Source: Mixta intestinalis
GTDB lineage: Bacteria > Pseudomonadota > Gammaproteobacteria > Enterobacterales > Enterobacteriaceae
DNA length: 64,000 bases
Assembly: GCF_009914055.1 (NCBI RefSeq)
Contig: NZ_CP028271.1
Span: 2,480,001-2,544,000 of the forward strand
Reading direction: 5' to 3'
Shown here: piece by piece, positions 1-9,634 of the stretch
Layout: every line of letters starts with the position of its first letter
Position numbering within the stretch: the first letter of the stretch is position 1
Notes under the pieces: generated by a model
What the model was told of the DNA's origin: nothing
Databases searched by the model: none
Seen by the model: only the letters and a program-made list of their open reading frames with translations
Position numbers and translations under genes: made by a program

Positions 1-1
1 G

Positions 2-1891
2 CCGGGCAATCCTGACGCCTGCATTCTGCGCTCGCGTTTTCTGCGCTACAAGCCGGAGCGGCGCGCCGTTATCGCCCTGACCCGGCATGATAAGCCGCAG
101 GCGGTGGTGCGTATCGCTAACGCAAAAGAATTCGAGCGTATTTTGCAGGGTTGCTCGATAGGAACCGCGCTGGGCCACCTCTCTCTTGCCGGGTTTGATC
201 GCAGCCGACGCGCGCTGGCAACGCACTGGCTGGCTGGACAAAGTCTGGCACCTGAGTCAGGTGCCCGCCTGGAAGCAGAAACGCTTACCGCCGTTGGCCG
301 TGAGCTGGCGCGACTGCATCAAACGCCGTTACTGCCGCCGCTGGCACGACAGGGCAAAGAGGATGCGCAGACGCTACGGGACGTTTTCAATACCTTCAGC
401 GCTATTTATCCCTCCGGCGCGGATCGCTTTCTCGCGCTGATGCAGCGCATTACCCCATATCTCGCCGCCAGTAATAGCGCGCCGGTACTGCTACACGGCG
501 ATTTCTCCGCCGATCAGATTGTCAAAACCGATACTGGCGATCTGCGTTTTATTGACTGGGATCGCTGCTGTAGCGGTAACGCGCTGGCCGATATCGCCAG
601 TTTCCAGGCCCGGCTGGAAATGCAGGTGATTACTGGTCTGCTGGACGCACATCAGGCGGTGAACGCCATTGATGCTCTGCTGGCTGGCTATCAGTCGCAG
701 CGGTCACTGCCTGACGGCCTGGTCTGGTACAGCGCCTCGGCGCTGCTCTGCCTGGCGACAGAACCTTTTCGTTTACGTGTTCCCAGCTGGGCACAGCAAA
801 CGGAAGCGCTGCTGGCACGCGCGGCTCAGCTCGTGGAAAAAGGCGCTGAAACGAGGCTGAGCGGCGGCAAATCACTGGAACCGCAGCAAAGGCTGGCGGC
901 CCTCTCCGATCCAGCATTCATTAGTCAGCCGCTGTTACAGGCGCTACGTCTGCCAGCCGGTAGCCAGCTACAGCAATGTCTGCTGCGTCGACACAAGCCA
1001 GGCCGCCGGGCGCTGATTGAATATCAGTTCAGGTTACCCGACCAATCTTCGCGTTCGATCATCGGCAAGTATCGTGTTAAGGGCATGGATCGGCACGCTT
1101 TTCGCTGTCAGCAGGCGCTGTGGCAACACGGTTTCGACGCGACGGCGGCTATCGCGGTGCCGCAACCGCTGGCAACGTTACCTGACTGGCATCTGTGGCT
1201 CCAGGAAAAAGTTAACGCCACGCCGTTAACAGCGTGGCTTCAGCCCGGCTATCCCCGGCTGGAGCTTTCCGGTAATGATGTTGGCAAAGCGCTGGCAGTT
1301 TTACAGCAAAACGAGGCGCTGCGTCAGGTAACGGAAACCCGGAAATGGACGCTGGAAGATGAACTGGAAGTGTTGCAGAAGGGTTTGCAACACGTTGCCT
1401 CCGATTATCCGCAATGGCAGGAGCGGCTTAGCCAGCTGTTTAATGCCTGTCAAACGCTGGCAGCCTCTTTAACACAGGCCATTACGCGCTCCGTACACCG
1501 GGATTTTTATCCCGATCAGGTGATGATCAACCACCATCAACCGCAGCAGGTTATCCTGGTTGATTTTGATCTCTGCTGCCAAAGCTTTGCCGCACTGGAC
1601 GCCGGTAATTATCTGGCGCACGTAGAAGAACTGGCGCTACGCCATTATGGCGCGGCAACGGCGTTAGATCGGCACGGGCAGGCATTTACCCGTGCTTTTT
1701 TGGCGCACAGCGCTGACGTTGCAATCGCAGACATTGAGAAATTCACCGTGCTGTCGTTAGCGCGCCATATTTTTCTCAGCACCCGTTTTCCCGAGCGGAC
1801 GCATACCACTCTGCCGCTCCTGGAACGTTGTGAATGGTTATTAAACCGTCAGCCTGACACCTCCGGCAATATGTCCGTTAATCAGGGATGA
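2..1891 (+). CDS. Phosphotransferase with two APH-like domains (5' truncated)
   Basis: The frame is open to the left edge, so the true start lies outside; the first in-window start is a GTG at 104, which is unlikely to be real. The protein is an internal duplication of the aminoglycoside-phosphotransferase/choline-kinase fold. Counting from the GTG, half one has a Brenner-type catalytic loop HGDFSADQ near residue 131 and the metal motif IDWD near 150. Half two has VHRDFYPDQ near 464 and VDFD near 486. Each half is preceded by a similar segment (RYKPERRAV before the GTG, RHKPGRRAL near 297). The family phosphorylates small hydroxylated substrates; the actual substrate is unknown. The next gene is an AlgE-like porin 10 bases downstream, so a role in a polysaccharide or glycoconjugate locus is inferred rather than antibiotic resistance. 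Confidence 0.75.
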   Translation, partial: PGNPDACILRSRFLRYKPERRAVIALTRHDKPQAVVRIANAKEFERILQGCSIGTALGHLSLAGFDRSRRALATHWLAGQSLAPESGARLEAETLTAVGRELARLHQTPLLPPLARQGKEDAQTLRDVFNTFSAIYPSGADRFLALMQRITPYLAASNSAPVLLHGDFSADQIVKTDTGDLRFIDWDRCCSGNALADIASFQARLEMQVITGLLDAHQAVNAIDALLAGYQSQRSLPDGLVWYSASALLCLATEPFRLRVPSWAQQTEALLARAAQLVEKGAETRLSGGKSLEPQQRLAALSDPAFISQPLLQALRLPAGSQLQQCLLRRHKPGRRALIEYQFRLPDQSSRSIIGKYRVKGMDRHAFRCQQALWQHGFDATAAIAVPQPLATLPDWHLWLQEKVNATPLTAWLQPGYPRLELSGNDVGKALAVLQQNEALRQVTETRKWTLEDELEVLQKGLQHVASDYPQWQERLSQLFNACQTLAASLTQAITRSVHRDFYPDQVMINHHQPQQVILVDFDLCCQSFAALDAGNYLAHVEELALRHYGAATALDRHGQAFTRAFLAHSADVAIADIEKFTVLSLARHIFLSTRFPERTHTTLPLLERCEWLLNRQPDTSGNMSVNQG

Positions 1892-1901
1892 AACGCATTA
1901 C

Positions 1902-3242
1902 ATGATATCTGATAAACACGCTGTTTCGAGTGCACTGCTGATACTGTTTTCTGCTTCAGCCGCCGCCGAACATATCGCTAAAGAACAAGCGACGTCAGCC
2001 TCTGCCCGCCCGGAAAGCGCAACGCGCTGTATTTTCTGGCATGACCCAGAAAAATCTGACACGCCTTCTTGCCTGACCTTTCAGCTCGCAGCAGAAACAG
2101 AAGCGGTTAATCTGCGTAATAAAGGATTGCGCATGGGCGACAAAAGAACGAATAAGCTGGAGCTGGAACCGCTATTACGGCTGAACGCACAGCTGATGAA
2201 AAATCACCCTATCGATGGCGGGCTGGAGCTTGAATGGCAGCGGGTAATTAAGCGCGAATCGGCAAAGCCCGCGCGTAAGCAAACGCGTCTGAATCTTAAT
2301 CAGGTCTGGATGCGGTTAACCGATAGCGTGATTCCCCATACCGAATGGAAGCTGGGCCGCTGGCTCTATCGCGACGAACGCGAATGGCTAATCGATGAAA
2401 ATCTGGATGGCTTAGCCTTTAACTGGAAATATGCTGACTGGTCGGCAGATATACTGCTGGGACGCCTTAATTTGTGGCAAAAGGATTTAATGGATCGCAC
2501 CAGTCGTAATACGGATCCGGTTAATATTATTGGTGTACTGCTTCGTCGTCAGCTAACCGATGACTGGCATCTGGGTCTCTACGGTTTTAATCAGCAAAAT
2601 ATCAGCAATCACCGCTTTCGGCAGAGCCATTACGGTATTCGTTCTTACAGCGAGGAGGCGAAAAAATTTAATCACTGGCTGGAAGCGGGTTTTGCTAAAG
2701 GCCATAACAAAAACGATCGTATTCAGGGATATGTTATTGATATCGGTGGCACCTATGCATTTAAAATGTCCGGTATCAAGCCATACCTTACCCTGGGCTA
2801 TACCGCCAGCAGTAAAAATTATACTCAGACGGGGCTGCATGGTAATGAAGCTAAATTCGGCGGCGATACTAAATTTAAAATCTATGGCGAAACGCTCGAT
2901 CCCATCTTGCGTAATTTGCAAATATTTACTTTCGGCCTCGGCACTCATATCGGTAAAAAGGCGTCGTTGGATCTGGTTTATCACGACTACAGCCAGCTAA
3001 GGCGGGCAAAAATAGCCAATAAAGCTATCGCCTTAAACCCGAAATACGATCGGCAAACTACCCGTCGCCTCGGTTACGGCATCGATCTTATTTACGGCTG
3101 GAAACCCAGCGCAGCCATAAAACTGGAAACCCGGCTGGGTATTTTCAATCCTTCATCGCGGTTTTCCTCCGGTTCAAAATCCAGCAGCCCGCGTAGCCAG
3201 CCCGCCACCTTCGCCGCCCTGGAGCTAAAAATCGCCTTTTAA
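1902..3242 (+). CDS. Outer-membrane beta-barrel, alginate-export (AlgE-like) family
   Basis: 446 residues. A hydrophobic signal peptide (about residues 8-22, ending ASAAA) is followed by a region rich in alternating polar/aromatic strands and a C-terminal phenylalanine (LELKIAF), as expected for a BAM-assembled barrel. The middle (LGRWLYRDEREWLIDENLDG) resembles the GRQ...DER...DG block of alginate-export porins. Such porins pass anionic polysaccharide across the outer membrane. It starts 10 bases after the phosphotransferase stop and is followed by a strong terminator, so it is the last gene of that transcript. Family placement is by pattern, not by search; another long-chain or sugar-specific porin is possible. 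Confidence 0.65.
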   Translation: MISDKHAVSSALLILFSASAAAEHIAKEQATSASARPESATRCIFWHDPEKSDTPSCLTFQLAAETEAVNLRNKGLRMGDKRTNKLELEPLLRLNAQLMKNHPIDGGLELEWQRVIKRESAKPARKQTRLNLNQVWMRLTDSVIPHTEWKLGRWLYRDEREWLIDENLDGLAFNWKYADWSADILLGRLNLWQKDLMDRTSRNTDPVNIIGVLLRRQLTDDWHLGLYGFNQQNISNHRFRQSHYGIRSYSEEAKKFNHWLEAGFAKGHNKNDRIQGYVIDIGGTYAFKMSGIKPYLTLGYTASSKNYTQTGLHGNEAKFGGDTKFKIYGETLDPILRNLQIFTFGLGTHIGKKASLDLVYHDYSQLRRAKIANKAIALNPKYDRQTTRRLGYGIDLIYGWKPSAAIKLETRLGIFNPSSRFSSGSKSSSPRSQPATFAALELKIAF

Positions 3243-3296
3243 CAACCTGATACAGCAGAAGTCGCTTCATTTGCGCGCTTCAGCAACGTATTCTCA

Positions 3297-3335
3297 GCGC
3301 CGGATGCCTCCTCTGCATCCGGCGCGTCTGGTTTT
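3297..3335 (+). terminator. Rho-independent terminator after the AlgE-like gene
   Basis: Perfect 11-bp arms GCGCCGGATGC (3297-3307) and GCATCCGGCGC (3315-3325) with a 7-base loop, followed within 5 bases by TTTTT (3331-3335). It lies 55 bases after the stop. Confidence 0.8.
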
Positions 3336-3424
3336 TAATAACCTGTCGCTAATTTGACTTAGCCCCACTGCGCGTCCGATAGTTTCAGGCTATTATTGTT
3401 CTCTTTTTTGAATTAATTTTTCCC

Positions 3425-5119
3425 ATGTTAAAACGTTCAGTGACCAGTTCTATCGCCCGCGCGCTGGCTGGCATCGTTATTCTGTCGGTGCTTTCCACCA
3501 GCCTGGCCTTGCTGACGCTCTCTGGTAGCCTGCGCGATGCGGAAATGATCAACCTTGCTGGCTCATTGCGAATGCAAAGCTATCGGCTGGCCTGGGATTC
3601 AGATACCCACTCTCCCGATCTGGAGGCACATCTTCGCTATTACCGACAGTCGCTGGACGCACCGGTGCTGCAACATCTGAATCGTTTTTACGTGCCGGAC
3701 AACGTGCGCAAACGCTATCGCCAGTTAAAGCTTTCCTGGCCGATGCTGGAAGCCGATTTGAAAAATCATGAACAGCGGCGCTATTCGCAGCATGTAGCGC
3801 ACTACGTCGGTGAAATCGATCGCTTCGTCTACGATTTACAGCGCTACGCGGAACGCAAAATGCAGCTGGTTGCCGTCACCAGCGCCCTTGGTTTTATCGC
3901 TATTCTTGCCCTTGCCATCTGGACTATTCGCCTGATCCGGCGTCAGGTAGTGAAGCCGCTGAACCAGCTGGTCGCCGCCAGTCGCTATATCGAGCAGGGC
4001 AATTTTCACTATCCGCCGCTGGATACGTCGCTGGCGAACGAGCTGGGCCTGCTGGCACATACTTTTAATCGTATGTCCGGCGAGCTGGAGCGACATTACA
4101 GCGTACTGGAAAATACGGTTAAGGCCCGTACGGCGGATCTGATGGTTGCGAACCAAACCATGACGATTCTGTATGAAGCTTCGCAGGCGCTGGCGGTCAG
4201 CAGCCTCAGCCGCTCTGTCATTACAGAAGTAATGGAGTTTGTGTTTACCCGCGCCCAGCTGACCGCTCTGGCGTTGGATGCAGGCGAAGGCTGGCAGATT
4301 TCGCTGGGCATGCCACAGCAGGATAAAAGCTGGCACCGGATGCCGCTGCGTCAGGAAAATCAGCCCAACGGCGAACTGCGCTGGCAGGAAGGTGCCCAGC
4401 AGACGCCCGCACCGCTGATGCAGAGCGTAAGCATTCTGCTGTCGCGTGCTATCTGGATTCACCAGGCGCAAAAGCAACAACAACAGCTGCTGCTGATGGA
4501 AGAACGCGCGACGATCGCGCGCGAACTGCACGATTCACTGGCGCAGGCGCTGTCGTTTTTACGCATTCAGCTTACGCTGCTGAAGCGCACCATTACCCCT
4601 GATAATCAGCCAGCACAGCAGATTATTACCGATTTCGATCAGGCGCTGGCAGAAGCCTACCGCCAGCTGCGCGAGTTACTGAATACATTTCGGCTGTCGG
4701 TGGATGAAGCCTGTCTGCCTGCGGCATTGCAGGCGATGCTGACGCCGCTGCAACAGCAGACCTCGGCGGAGATTTCTCTGCACTGCGCCTCCGGCTTTGA
4801 TGCGCTAACGGCACAGCAGCAGGTACATATTTTACAGATAGTGCGCGAAGCGGTACTGAACGCGATCCGTCATGCTGATGCGCGTCATATCAAGGTAAAC
4901 TGCGCCACGCTGGAAAACGGCGAACATGAAATCATTATCAGCGACGACGGCTGCGGCCTCGCTACCGTTGAAGAACCTGCCGGTCACTATGGCCTGACCA
5001 TCATGCATGAACGGGCGCAGCGGCTGGGCGGCACCTTACAGTTAGATACCACGCCCACCGTGGGAACACAGCTGCGGCTGCGCTTTCCCGATGCGGCGGC
5101 AGAAACAGTGGCGAGTTAA
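3425..5119 (+). CDS. narQ: Nitrate/nitrite sensor histidine kinase NarQ
   Basis: 564 residues, close to E. coli NarQ (566). TM1 (about 12-34) is followed by the ligand-binding P-box (INLAGSLRMQSYRL, about 42-55), a four-helix periplasmic domain, TM2 (about 147-167) and HAMP. The HisKA_3 dimerisation helix RELHDSLAQALS has phospho-acceptor His369, and the ATPase domain shows NAIRHAD and SDDGCGL. It senses periplasmic nitrate and nitrite and phosphorylates NarP/NarL-type regulators. It lies directly upstream of narP (61-base gap), unlike E. coli where narP is elsewhere, so the pair is probably co-transcribed. narQ next to acrD is the E. coli order. Confidence 0.93.
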   Translation: MLKRSVTSSIARALAGIVILSVLSTSLALLTLSGSLRDAEMINLAGSLRMQSYRLAWDSDTHSPDLEAHLRYYRQSLDAPVLQHLNRFYVPDNVRKRYRQLKLSWPMLEADLKNHEQRRYSQHVAHYVGEIDRFVYDLQRYAERKMQLVAVTSALGFIAILALAIWTIRLIRRQVVKPLNQLVAASRYIEQGNFHYPPLDTSLANELGLLAHTFNRMSGELERHYSVLENTVKARTADLMVANQTMTILYEASQALAVSSLSRSVITEVMEFVFTRAQLTALALDAGEGWQISLGMPQQDKSWHRMPLRQENQPNGELRWQEGAQQTPAPLMQSVSILLSRAIWIHQAQKQQQQLLLMEERATIARELHDSLAQALSFLRIQLTLLKRTITPDNQPAQQIITDFDQALAEAYRQLRELLNTFRLSVDEACLPAALQAMLTPLQQQTSAEISLHCASGFDALTAQQQVHILQIVREAVLNAIRHADARHIKVNCATLENGEHEIIISDDGCGLATVEEPAGHYGLTIMHERAQRLGGTLQLDTTPTVGTQLRLRFPDAAAETVAS

Positions 5120-5180
5120 TTCCACTCGCTATCTTTTTACCCAAGCCAGCTCCGGCTGGCGCTCTACTCCAGGGAGTAAC

Positions 5181-5813
5181 ATGGACAATCGACACTTTAC
5201 CGTGATGCTGGTCGACGATCATCCGCTTATGCGCCGGGGGATTCGTCAGCTGCTGGAGCTGAATAACCGTTTTGACGTAGTAGCCGAAGCTAACAACGGC
5301 ACTGAAGCCCTGGCGGAAGCCAGTCGGCTGTCGCCGGATGTTATTCTGCTCGATCTGCACATGAAAGGAATGTCCGGGCTTGATACGTTAAAAGCGTTAC
5401 GCAATGAAGGCGTGGCGGCGCGCATCCTGGTGCTGACCGTATCCGATACGCGCAGCGATATTTACGCCATGCTGGACGCCGGTGCGGATGGCTATCTGCT
5501 AAAAGATAGCGAGCCGGAGCTGCTGCTACAGCAGATTATCGACGGCGCTCAGGGGGCGAACGTTTACAGCAGCGTGGTACGTGATTATCTGGTGACACGC
5601 GGGCACAACGCGAACCCGTTCCAGACGCTGACCGAACGCGAGCTTGATGTGTTGCAGGAGGTGGCGCGCGGTCTGTCGAATAAAGAAATCGCCGCGGCGC
5701 TGCATATTTCTGAAGAGACAGTGAAAGTGCATATCCGTAACTTTTTACGCAAGCTGGACGTGCGTTCACGCGTGGCCGCAACCGTACTGTGGCTGGAAAA
5801 TAAACACCGCTAA
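5181..5813 (+). CDS. narP: Nitrate/nitrite response regulator NarP
   Basis: 210 residues from the ATG at 5181, which has an AGGGAG Shine-Dalgarno at 5171-5176; upstream in-frame ATGs would run back into narQ. The receiver domain has the acidic pocket VDDHP (Asp12-13), phospho-acceptor Asp58 in ILLDLHM, and the conserved Lys in YLLKDSEP. The C-terminal LuxR/NarL helix-turn-helix reads LTERELDVLQ...LSNKEIA...SEETVKVHI. It binds promoters of anaerobic respiratory genes in response to NarQ. NarP rather than NarL is preferred because of the narQ neighbour and overall similarity; this is inference. Confidence 0.9.
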   Translation: MDNRHFTVMLVDDHPLMRRGIRQLLELNNRFDVVAEANNGTEALAEASRLSPDVILLDLHMKGMSGLDTLKALRNEGVAARILVLTVSDTRSDIYAMLDAGADGYLLKDSEPELLLQQIIDGAQGANVYSSVVRDYLVTRGHNANPFQTLTERELDVLQEVARGLSNKEIAAALHISEETVKVHIRNFLRKLDVRSRVAATVLWLENKHR

Positions 5814-5870
5814 CGCTGACGCGCCAGAGACATAGCGGAGTTTCGGCACGATAATTTACATTTTCTCCTC

Positions 5871-5888
5871 TTTTTCTCCACGATTCTT
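5871..5888 (+). promoter_or_regulatory. BaeR-type box upstream of acrD
   Basis: TTTTTCTCCACGATTCTT matches the published BaeR consensus TTTTTCTCCATDATTGGC over its first ten bases and the ATT core, about 145 bp before the acrD start. In E. coli, BaeSR activates acrD under envelope stress. baeSR is not in this window. Confidence 0.6.
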
Positions 5889-6033
5889 GTTTCGCGGGCG
5901 CGTAAAGTTATGCCATAGCCGATCGGACTGAATCGATTTAAATACCGCCTAACATGACTTTGCCAGTCGCGATGCCCGCGCGACCGGCAGTTTTGTTGCG
6001 GTTTATCACATTACGCTGAGGAGTGCCGCTTGC

Positions 6034-9000
6034 ATGGCGAATTTTTTTATCGATCGCCCCATTTTTGCCTGGGTGCTGGCAATAATGATGTGCCTGACCG
6101 GCATTCTGGCGATCAAAACCTTGCCGGTAGAACAATATCCCGATCTGGCACCGCCTAACGTACGTATTACCGCTAACTATCCCGGCGCTTCGGCGCAAAC
6201 ACTGGAAAATACCGTTACGCAGATTATCGAACAGAGTATGACCGGCATCGATAATCTGATGTATATGTCATCGCAGAGCAGTAATACCGGCCAGGCCTCT
6301 ATCACCCTCACCTTCTCCGCCGGAACAAATCCCGATGAGGCGCGACAGCAAGTGCAGAACCAGCTGCAATCGGCGCTGCGCAAGCTGCCGCAGGATGTTC
6401 AACAGCAGGGAGTGACGGTAAACAAAACCGGCGAGAGCAATATCCTGATGCTCGCCTTTGTCTCTACCGATGGCAGTATGGATAAACAGGATATCGCTGA
6501 CTATGTCGCCAGTAATATTCAGGATCCGCTCAGCCGCATTAGCGGCGTCGGCCAGGTTGACGCCTACGGCTCACAGTACGCGATGCGCATCTGGCTCGAT
6601 CCTAACAAACTAATTAACTATGCGCTGACCACTCAGGATGTCGTGAACGCCATCAAATCGCAGAATAGCCAGGTCGCCGTCGGCCAGGTTGGCGGCACGC
6701 CATCTATGGATAACCAGGCGTTGAACGCCACGGTTAACTCGCAGTCGCTGCTGCAAACGCCGGATCAGTTCAGGGCAATTACGCTGCGCACCAACCGCGA
6801 CGGTTCGGTGGTGACGCTGGGCGACGTTGCCGATGTGGCGCTGGGCGCGGAAAAATATGACTATCTCAGCCGTTACAACGGCATGGCGGCATCAGGCCTG
6901 GGCGTTAAACTTGCTTCCGGGGCCAATGAGCTGGAAACCGATCGGCTGGTGCGTGCGCGCATTCAGGAACTGTCGCGCTATTTTCCGCATGGCCTGGAAG
7001 CCAAAGTCGCCTATGAAACCACGCCCTTTGTCACCGCCTCGATCCGAGACGTGGTAAAAACCCTGCTGGAAGCGGTGCTGCTGGTATTTTTGGTGATGTA
7101 TCTGTTTATGCAGAACCTCCGCGCCACGTTGATTCCCACCATTGCCGTACCGGTGGTACTGCTGGGCACTTTCTCAATCCTCTACGCCTGCGGTTTCAGC
7201 ATCAATACACTGACGATGTTTGCCATGGTGCTGGCGATCGGTCTGCTGGTGGATGATGCCATTGTGGTGGTAGAGAACGTTGAACGCCTGATGAGCGAGG
7301 AAGGATTATCGCCACGCGAGGCGACGCGCAAATCAATGGGGCAAATTCAGGGCGCGCTGGTGGGAATCACGCTGGTGCTTTCTGCCGTTTTTGTACCGAT
7401 GGCCTTTTTTGGCGGCACCGTCGGTGCTATTTATCGCCAGTTCTCCATTACCGTGGTATCAGCAATGATTCTTTCAGTGCTGGTGGCAATGATCCTGACC
7501 CCGGCACTCTGCGCAACGCTGCTCAAACCGATGCCGGAAGGCCATCAACATCGACGCGGCTTCTTTGGCTGGTTTAATCGAACCTTTACGCGCGGTACTC
7601 TGAGTTACGAACGGGGCGTGGCGAAGATCTTGCGCCAGGCGGGACGCTGGCTGCTGCTCTACCTGACCATTATCGGCGTGATGATCTTTCTCTTTTTACA
7701 TCTCCCTACCTCCTTTTTACCGCTGGAAGATCGCGGCATTTTCACTACCCAGGTACAGCTGCCGCCTGGCTCAACGCAGCAGCAGACGCTAAAAGTGGTA
7801 GAAAAGGTAGAGAACTATTATCTGACGCATGAAAAGGAAAATATTGAGTCCGTCTTTGCCACCGTTGGTTCCGGCCCTGGCGGTAACGGACAGAATGTGG
7901 CGCGTCTGTTTGTGCGTCTGAAAAACTGGGAAGCGCGTGCCGATGCCGATCGTACCTCTTTTGCCATCATCGAACGCGCAACGAAAGCCTTCAGCCAGAT
8001 TAAGGAAGCGCGCGTTATCGCCAGCAGCCCGCCAGCGATTACCGGCATGGGCAGCTCCGCCGGTTTCGATATGGAGCTACAGGATCACGCCGGAATCGGC
8101 CATTCACAGCTGATGCAGATGCGTGACAGACTGCTGTCAATGGCATCGCAGGATTCACGGCTGGCACGCGTGCGCCATAATGGCCTGGATGACAGCCCGC
8201 AGCTGCGTATTGATATCGACCAGCGCAAGGCGCAGGCGCTCGGCGTTTCCATTGACGATATTAATAACACGCTGAAAACCGGCTGGGGTTCCACCTACGT
8301 TAATGACTTTATCGATCGCGGGCGCGTGAAGAAGGTCTACGTGCAGGCGGCGGCGAAATATCGCATGTTGCCGGACGATATCAGTAAATGGTATGTGCGT
8401 AACAACACCGGTGGCATGGTGCCGTTCAGCGCCTTCGCCACTACCGCCTGGGAAACCGGCTCGCCGCGTCTGGAACGCTACAACGGCTATGCGGCGCTGG
8501 AGATCGTTGGCGAGGCCGCGCCCGGTATCAGTACCGGTACGGCAATGGCAGCAATGGAACAGCTGGTAAGCCAGCTACCGCTCGGCGTTGGGCTACAGTG
8601 GACCGGTGCCTCGTTGCAGGAGCGTCTTTCCGGCTCGCAGGCACCGATGCTTTATACCCTCTCCCTGCTGGTGGTATTTCTCTGTCTGGCGGCGCTGTAT
8701 GAAAGCTGGTCGATCCCATTTGCCGTGATGCTGGTGGTGCCGCTGGGCGTGGTGGGTGCGCTTATCGCAACCTGGGCACGCGGGCTGGAAAATGACGTCT
8801 ATTTTCAGGTAGGGCTACTGACAGTCATCGGCCTGTCGGCGAAGAATGCGATACTGATTGTGGAGTTCGCCAATGATATCAACAGCCGCGGCGGCGAGCT
8901 GATGGCCGCAACGCTGGAAGCGTGCCGCCAGCGTCTGCGCCCGATTTTAATGACCTCGCTGGCCTTTATCTTTGGCGTGCTGCCGATGGCGATCGGTAAC

Positions 9001-9153
9001 GGTGCCGGTTCCGGCAGTCAGCATGCAGTCGGCACAGGAGTAATAGGCGGCATGCTTTCAGCAACTTTACTGGCGATATTTTTTGTTCCTCTGTTTTTTG
9101 TATTAATCAGACGACGCTTTCCACTAAAAAAAGCGCAACACGCGAAAAGTTAA
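6034..9153 (+). CDS. acrD: RND multidrug efflux permease AcrD
   Basis: 1039 residues (E. coli AcrD 1037). This is the inner-membrane pump subunit that exports aminoglycosides and other drugs by proton antiport through AcrA and TolC. The RND N-terminus MANFFIDRPIFAWVLAI is present, with TM4 proton-relay acids in GLLVDDAIVVVENV (near 407-408), TM10 lysine in GLSAKNAILIVEF, and two large periplasmic loops. GAGGAG at 6018-6023 precedes the ATG by ten bases. AcrD rather than AcrB is called from its place after narQ, before ypfM and dapE, and the BaeR box upstream. No acrA-type adaptor gene is adjacent, as in E. coli. Confidence 0.93.
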   Translation: MANFFIDRPIFAWVLAIMMCLTGILAIKTLPVEQYPDLAPPNVRITANYPGASAQTLENTVTQIIEQSMTGIDNLMYMSSQSSNTGQASITLTFSAGTNPDEARQQVQNQLQSALRKLPQDVQQQGVTVNKTGESNILMLAFVSTDGSMDKQDIADYVASNIQDPLSRISGVGQVDAYGSQYAMRIWLDPNKLINYALTTQDVVNAIKSQNSQVAVGQVGGTPSMDNQALNATVNSQSLLQTPDQFRAITLRTNRDGSVVTLGDVADVALGAEKYDYLSRYNGMAASGLGVKLASGANELETDRLVRARIQELSRYFPHGLEAKVAYETTPFVTASIRDVVKTLLEAVLLVFLVMYLFMQNLRATLIPTIAVPVVLLGTFSILYACGFSINTLTMFAMVLAIGLLVDDAIVVVENVERLMSEEGLSPREATRKSMGQIQGALVGITLVLSAVFVPMAFFGGTVGAIYRQFSITVVSAMILSVLVAMILTPALCATLLKPMPEGHQHRRGFFGWFNRTFTRGTLSYERGVAKILRQAGRWLLLYLTIIGVMIFLFLHLPTSFLPLEDRGIFTTQVQLPPGSTQQQTLKVVEKVENYYLTHEKENIESVFATVGSGPGGNGQNVARLFVRLKNWEARADADRTSFAIIERATKAFSQIKEARVIASSPPAITGMGSSAGFDMELQDHAGIGHSQLMQMRDRLLSMASQDSRLARVRHNGLDDSPQLRIDIDQRKAQALGVSIDDINNTLKTGWGSTYVNDFIDRGRVKKVYVQAAAKYRMLPDDISKWYVRNNTGGMVPFSAFATTAWETGSPRLERYNGYAALEIVGEAAPGISTGTAMAAMEQLVSQLPLGVGLQWTGASLQERLSGSQAPMLYTLSLLVVFLCLAALYESWSIPFAVMLVVPLGVVGALIATWARGLENDVYFQVGLLTVIGLSAKNAILIVEFANDINSRGGELMAATLEACRQRLRPILMTSLAFIFGVLPMAIGNGAGSGSQHAVGTGVIGGMLSATLLAIFFVPLFFVLIRRRFPLKKAQHAKS

Positions 9154-9189
9154 TTTATATTCTCATGCATTCTTGATGCATAAATAACA

Positions 9190-9219
9190 AAGGCAGCCGC
9201 TAATCTGGCTGCCTTATTT
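9190..9219 (+). terminator. Terminator after acrD
   Basis: Stem AAGGCAGCC/GGCTGCCTT (9190-9198, 9207-9215) with an 8-base loop, followed by an AT-rich ATTTATTATT tract, 36 bases after the acrD stop. It also faces the 3' end of minus-strand ypfM. Confidence 0.7.
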
Positions 9220-9286
9220 ATTATTATGGACTGTCAGTTGCAAAGACGATTGCTGTGTTCGTCACGCTACTCTTTATTCGGCATAC

Positions 9287-9346
9287 TTACTTGCGTAACA
9301 TAGCGTCAATAAAGTCTTTCCAGTTCCCCAATTCTGATTCAATCAT
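9287..9346 (-). CDS. ypfM: Small protein YpfM (19 aa)
   Basis: A minus-strand frame of 19 codons plus stop translates to MIESELGNWKDFIDAMLRK, nearly identical to my recollection of the E. coli small protein YpfM, which also lies between acrD and yffB. The start at 9346 has an AGAGAGGT Shine-Dalgarno a few bases upstream (complement of about 9350-9358). Its function is unknown; YpfM is one of the experimentally detected E. coli small proteins. It is a short amphipathic peptide with no membrane segment. The plus-strand frame over the same bases is a shadow. Confidence 0.85.
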   Translation of the reverse strand: MIESELGNWKDFIDAMLRK

Positions 9347-9634
9347 ACCTACCTCTCTTGTTATTAACGCTTATTTTACGCCTGTTTTATCTGCAAGTGA
9401 ATCGTCTTTTCCTATGATTACTATCGGCAGAGTAAGAGAAAACATTACGTCTTTTTATAATTGCGTACTGACGCACATTTCAGCAAAAGTAATTACTTTC
9501 TTTGTTAATTAATAAATCCGTTCTGTAGATTAAAAATAGTTTATTGAAATAGTCGGCAACAGAGAGTCATAGCTTCTTGCAGCTAACTGATGCATTATTC
9601 CTTAACGATTTATTGTTTAATGGACAGCACAGTA
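9347..9634. other. Low-GC gap between ypfM and yffB
   Basis: About 290 bases of AT-rich sequence holding the ypfM and yffB promoters. I see no further coding signal. Confidence 0.5.

Noticed and set aside
9255..9512. 85-residue plus-strand frame between acrD and yffB
   Set aside because: It is antisense to ypfM, has no ribosome site, and its composition is unlike a protein.
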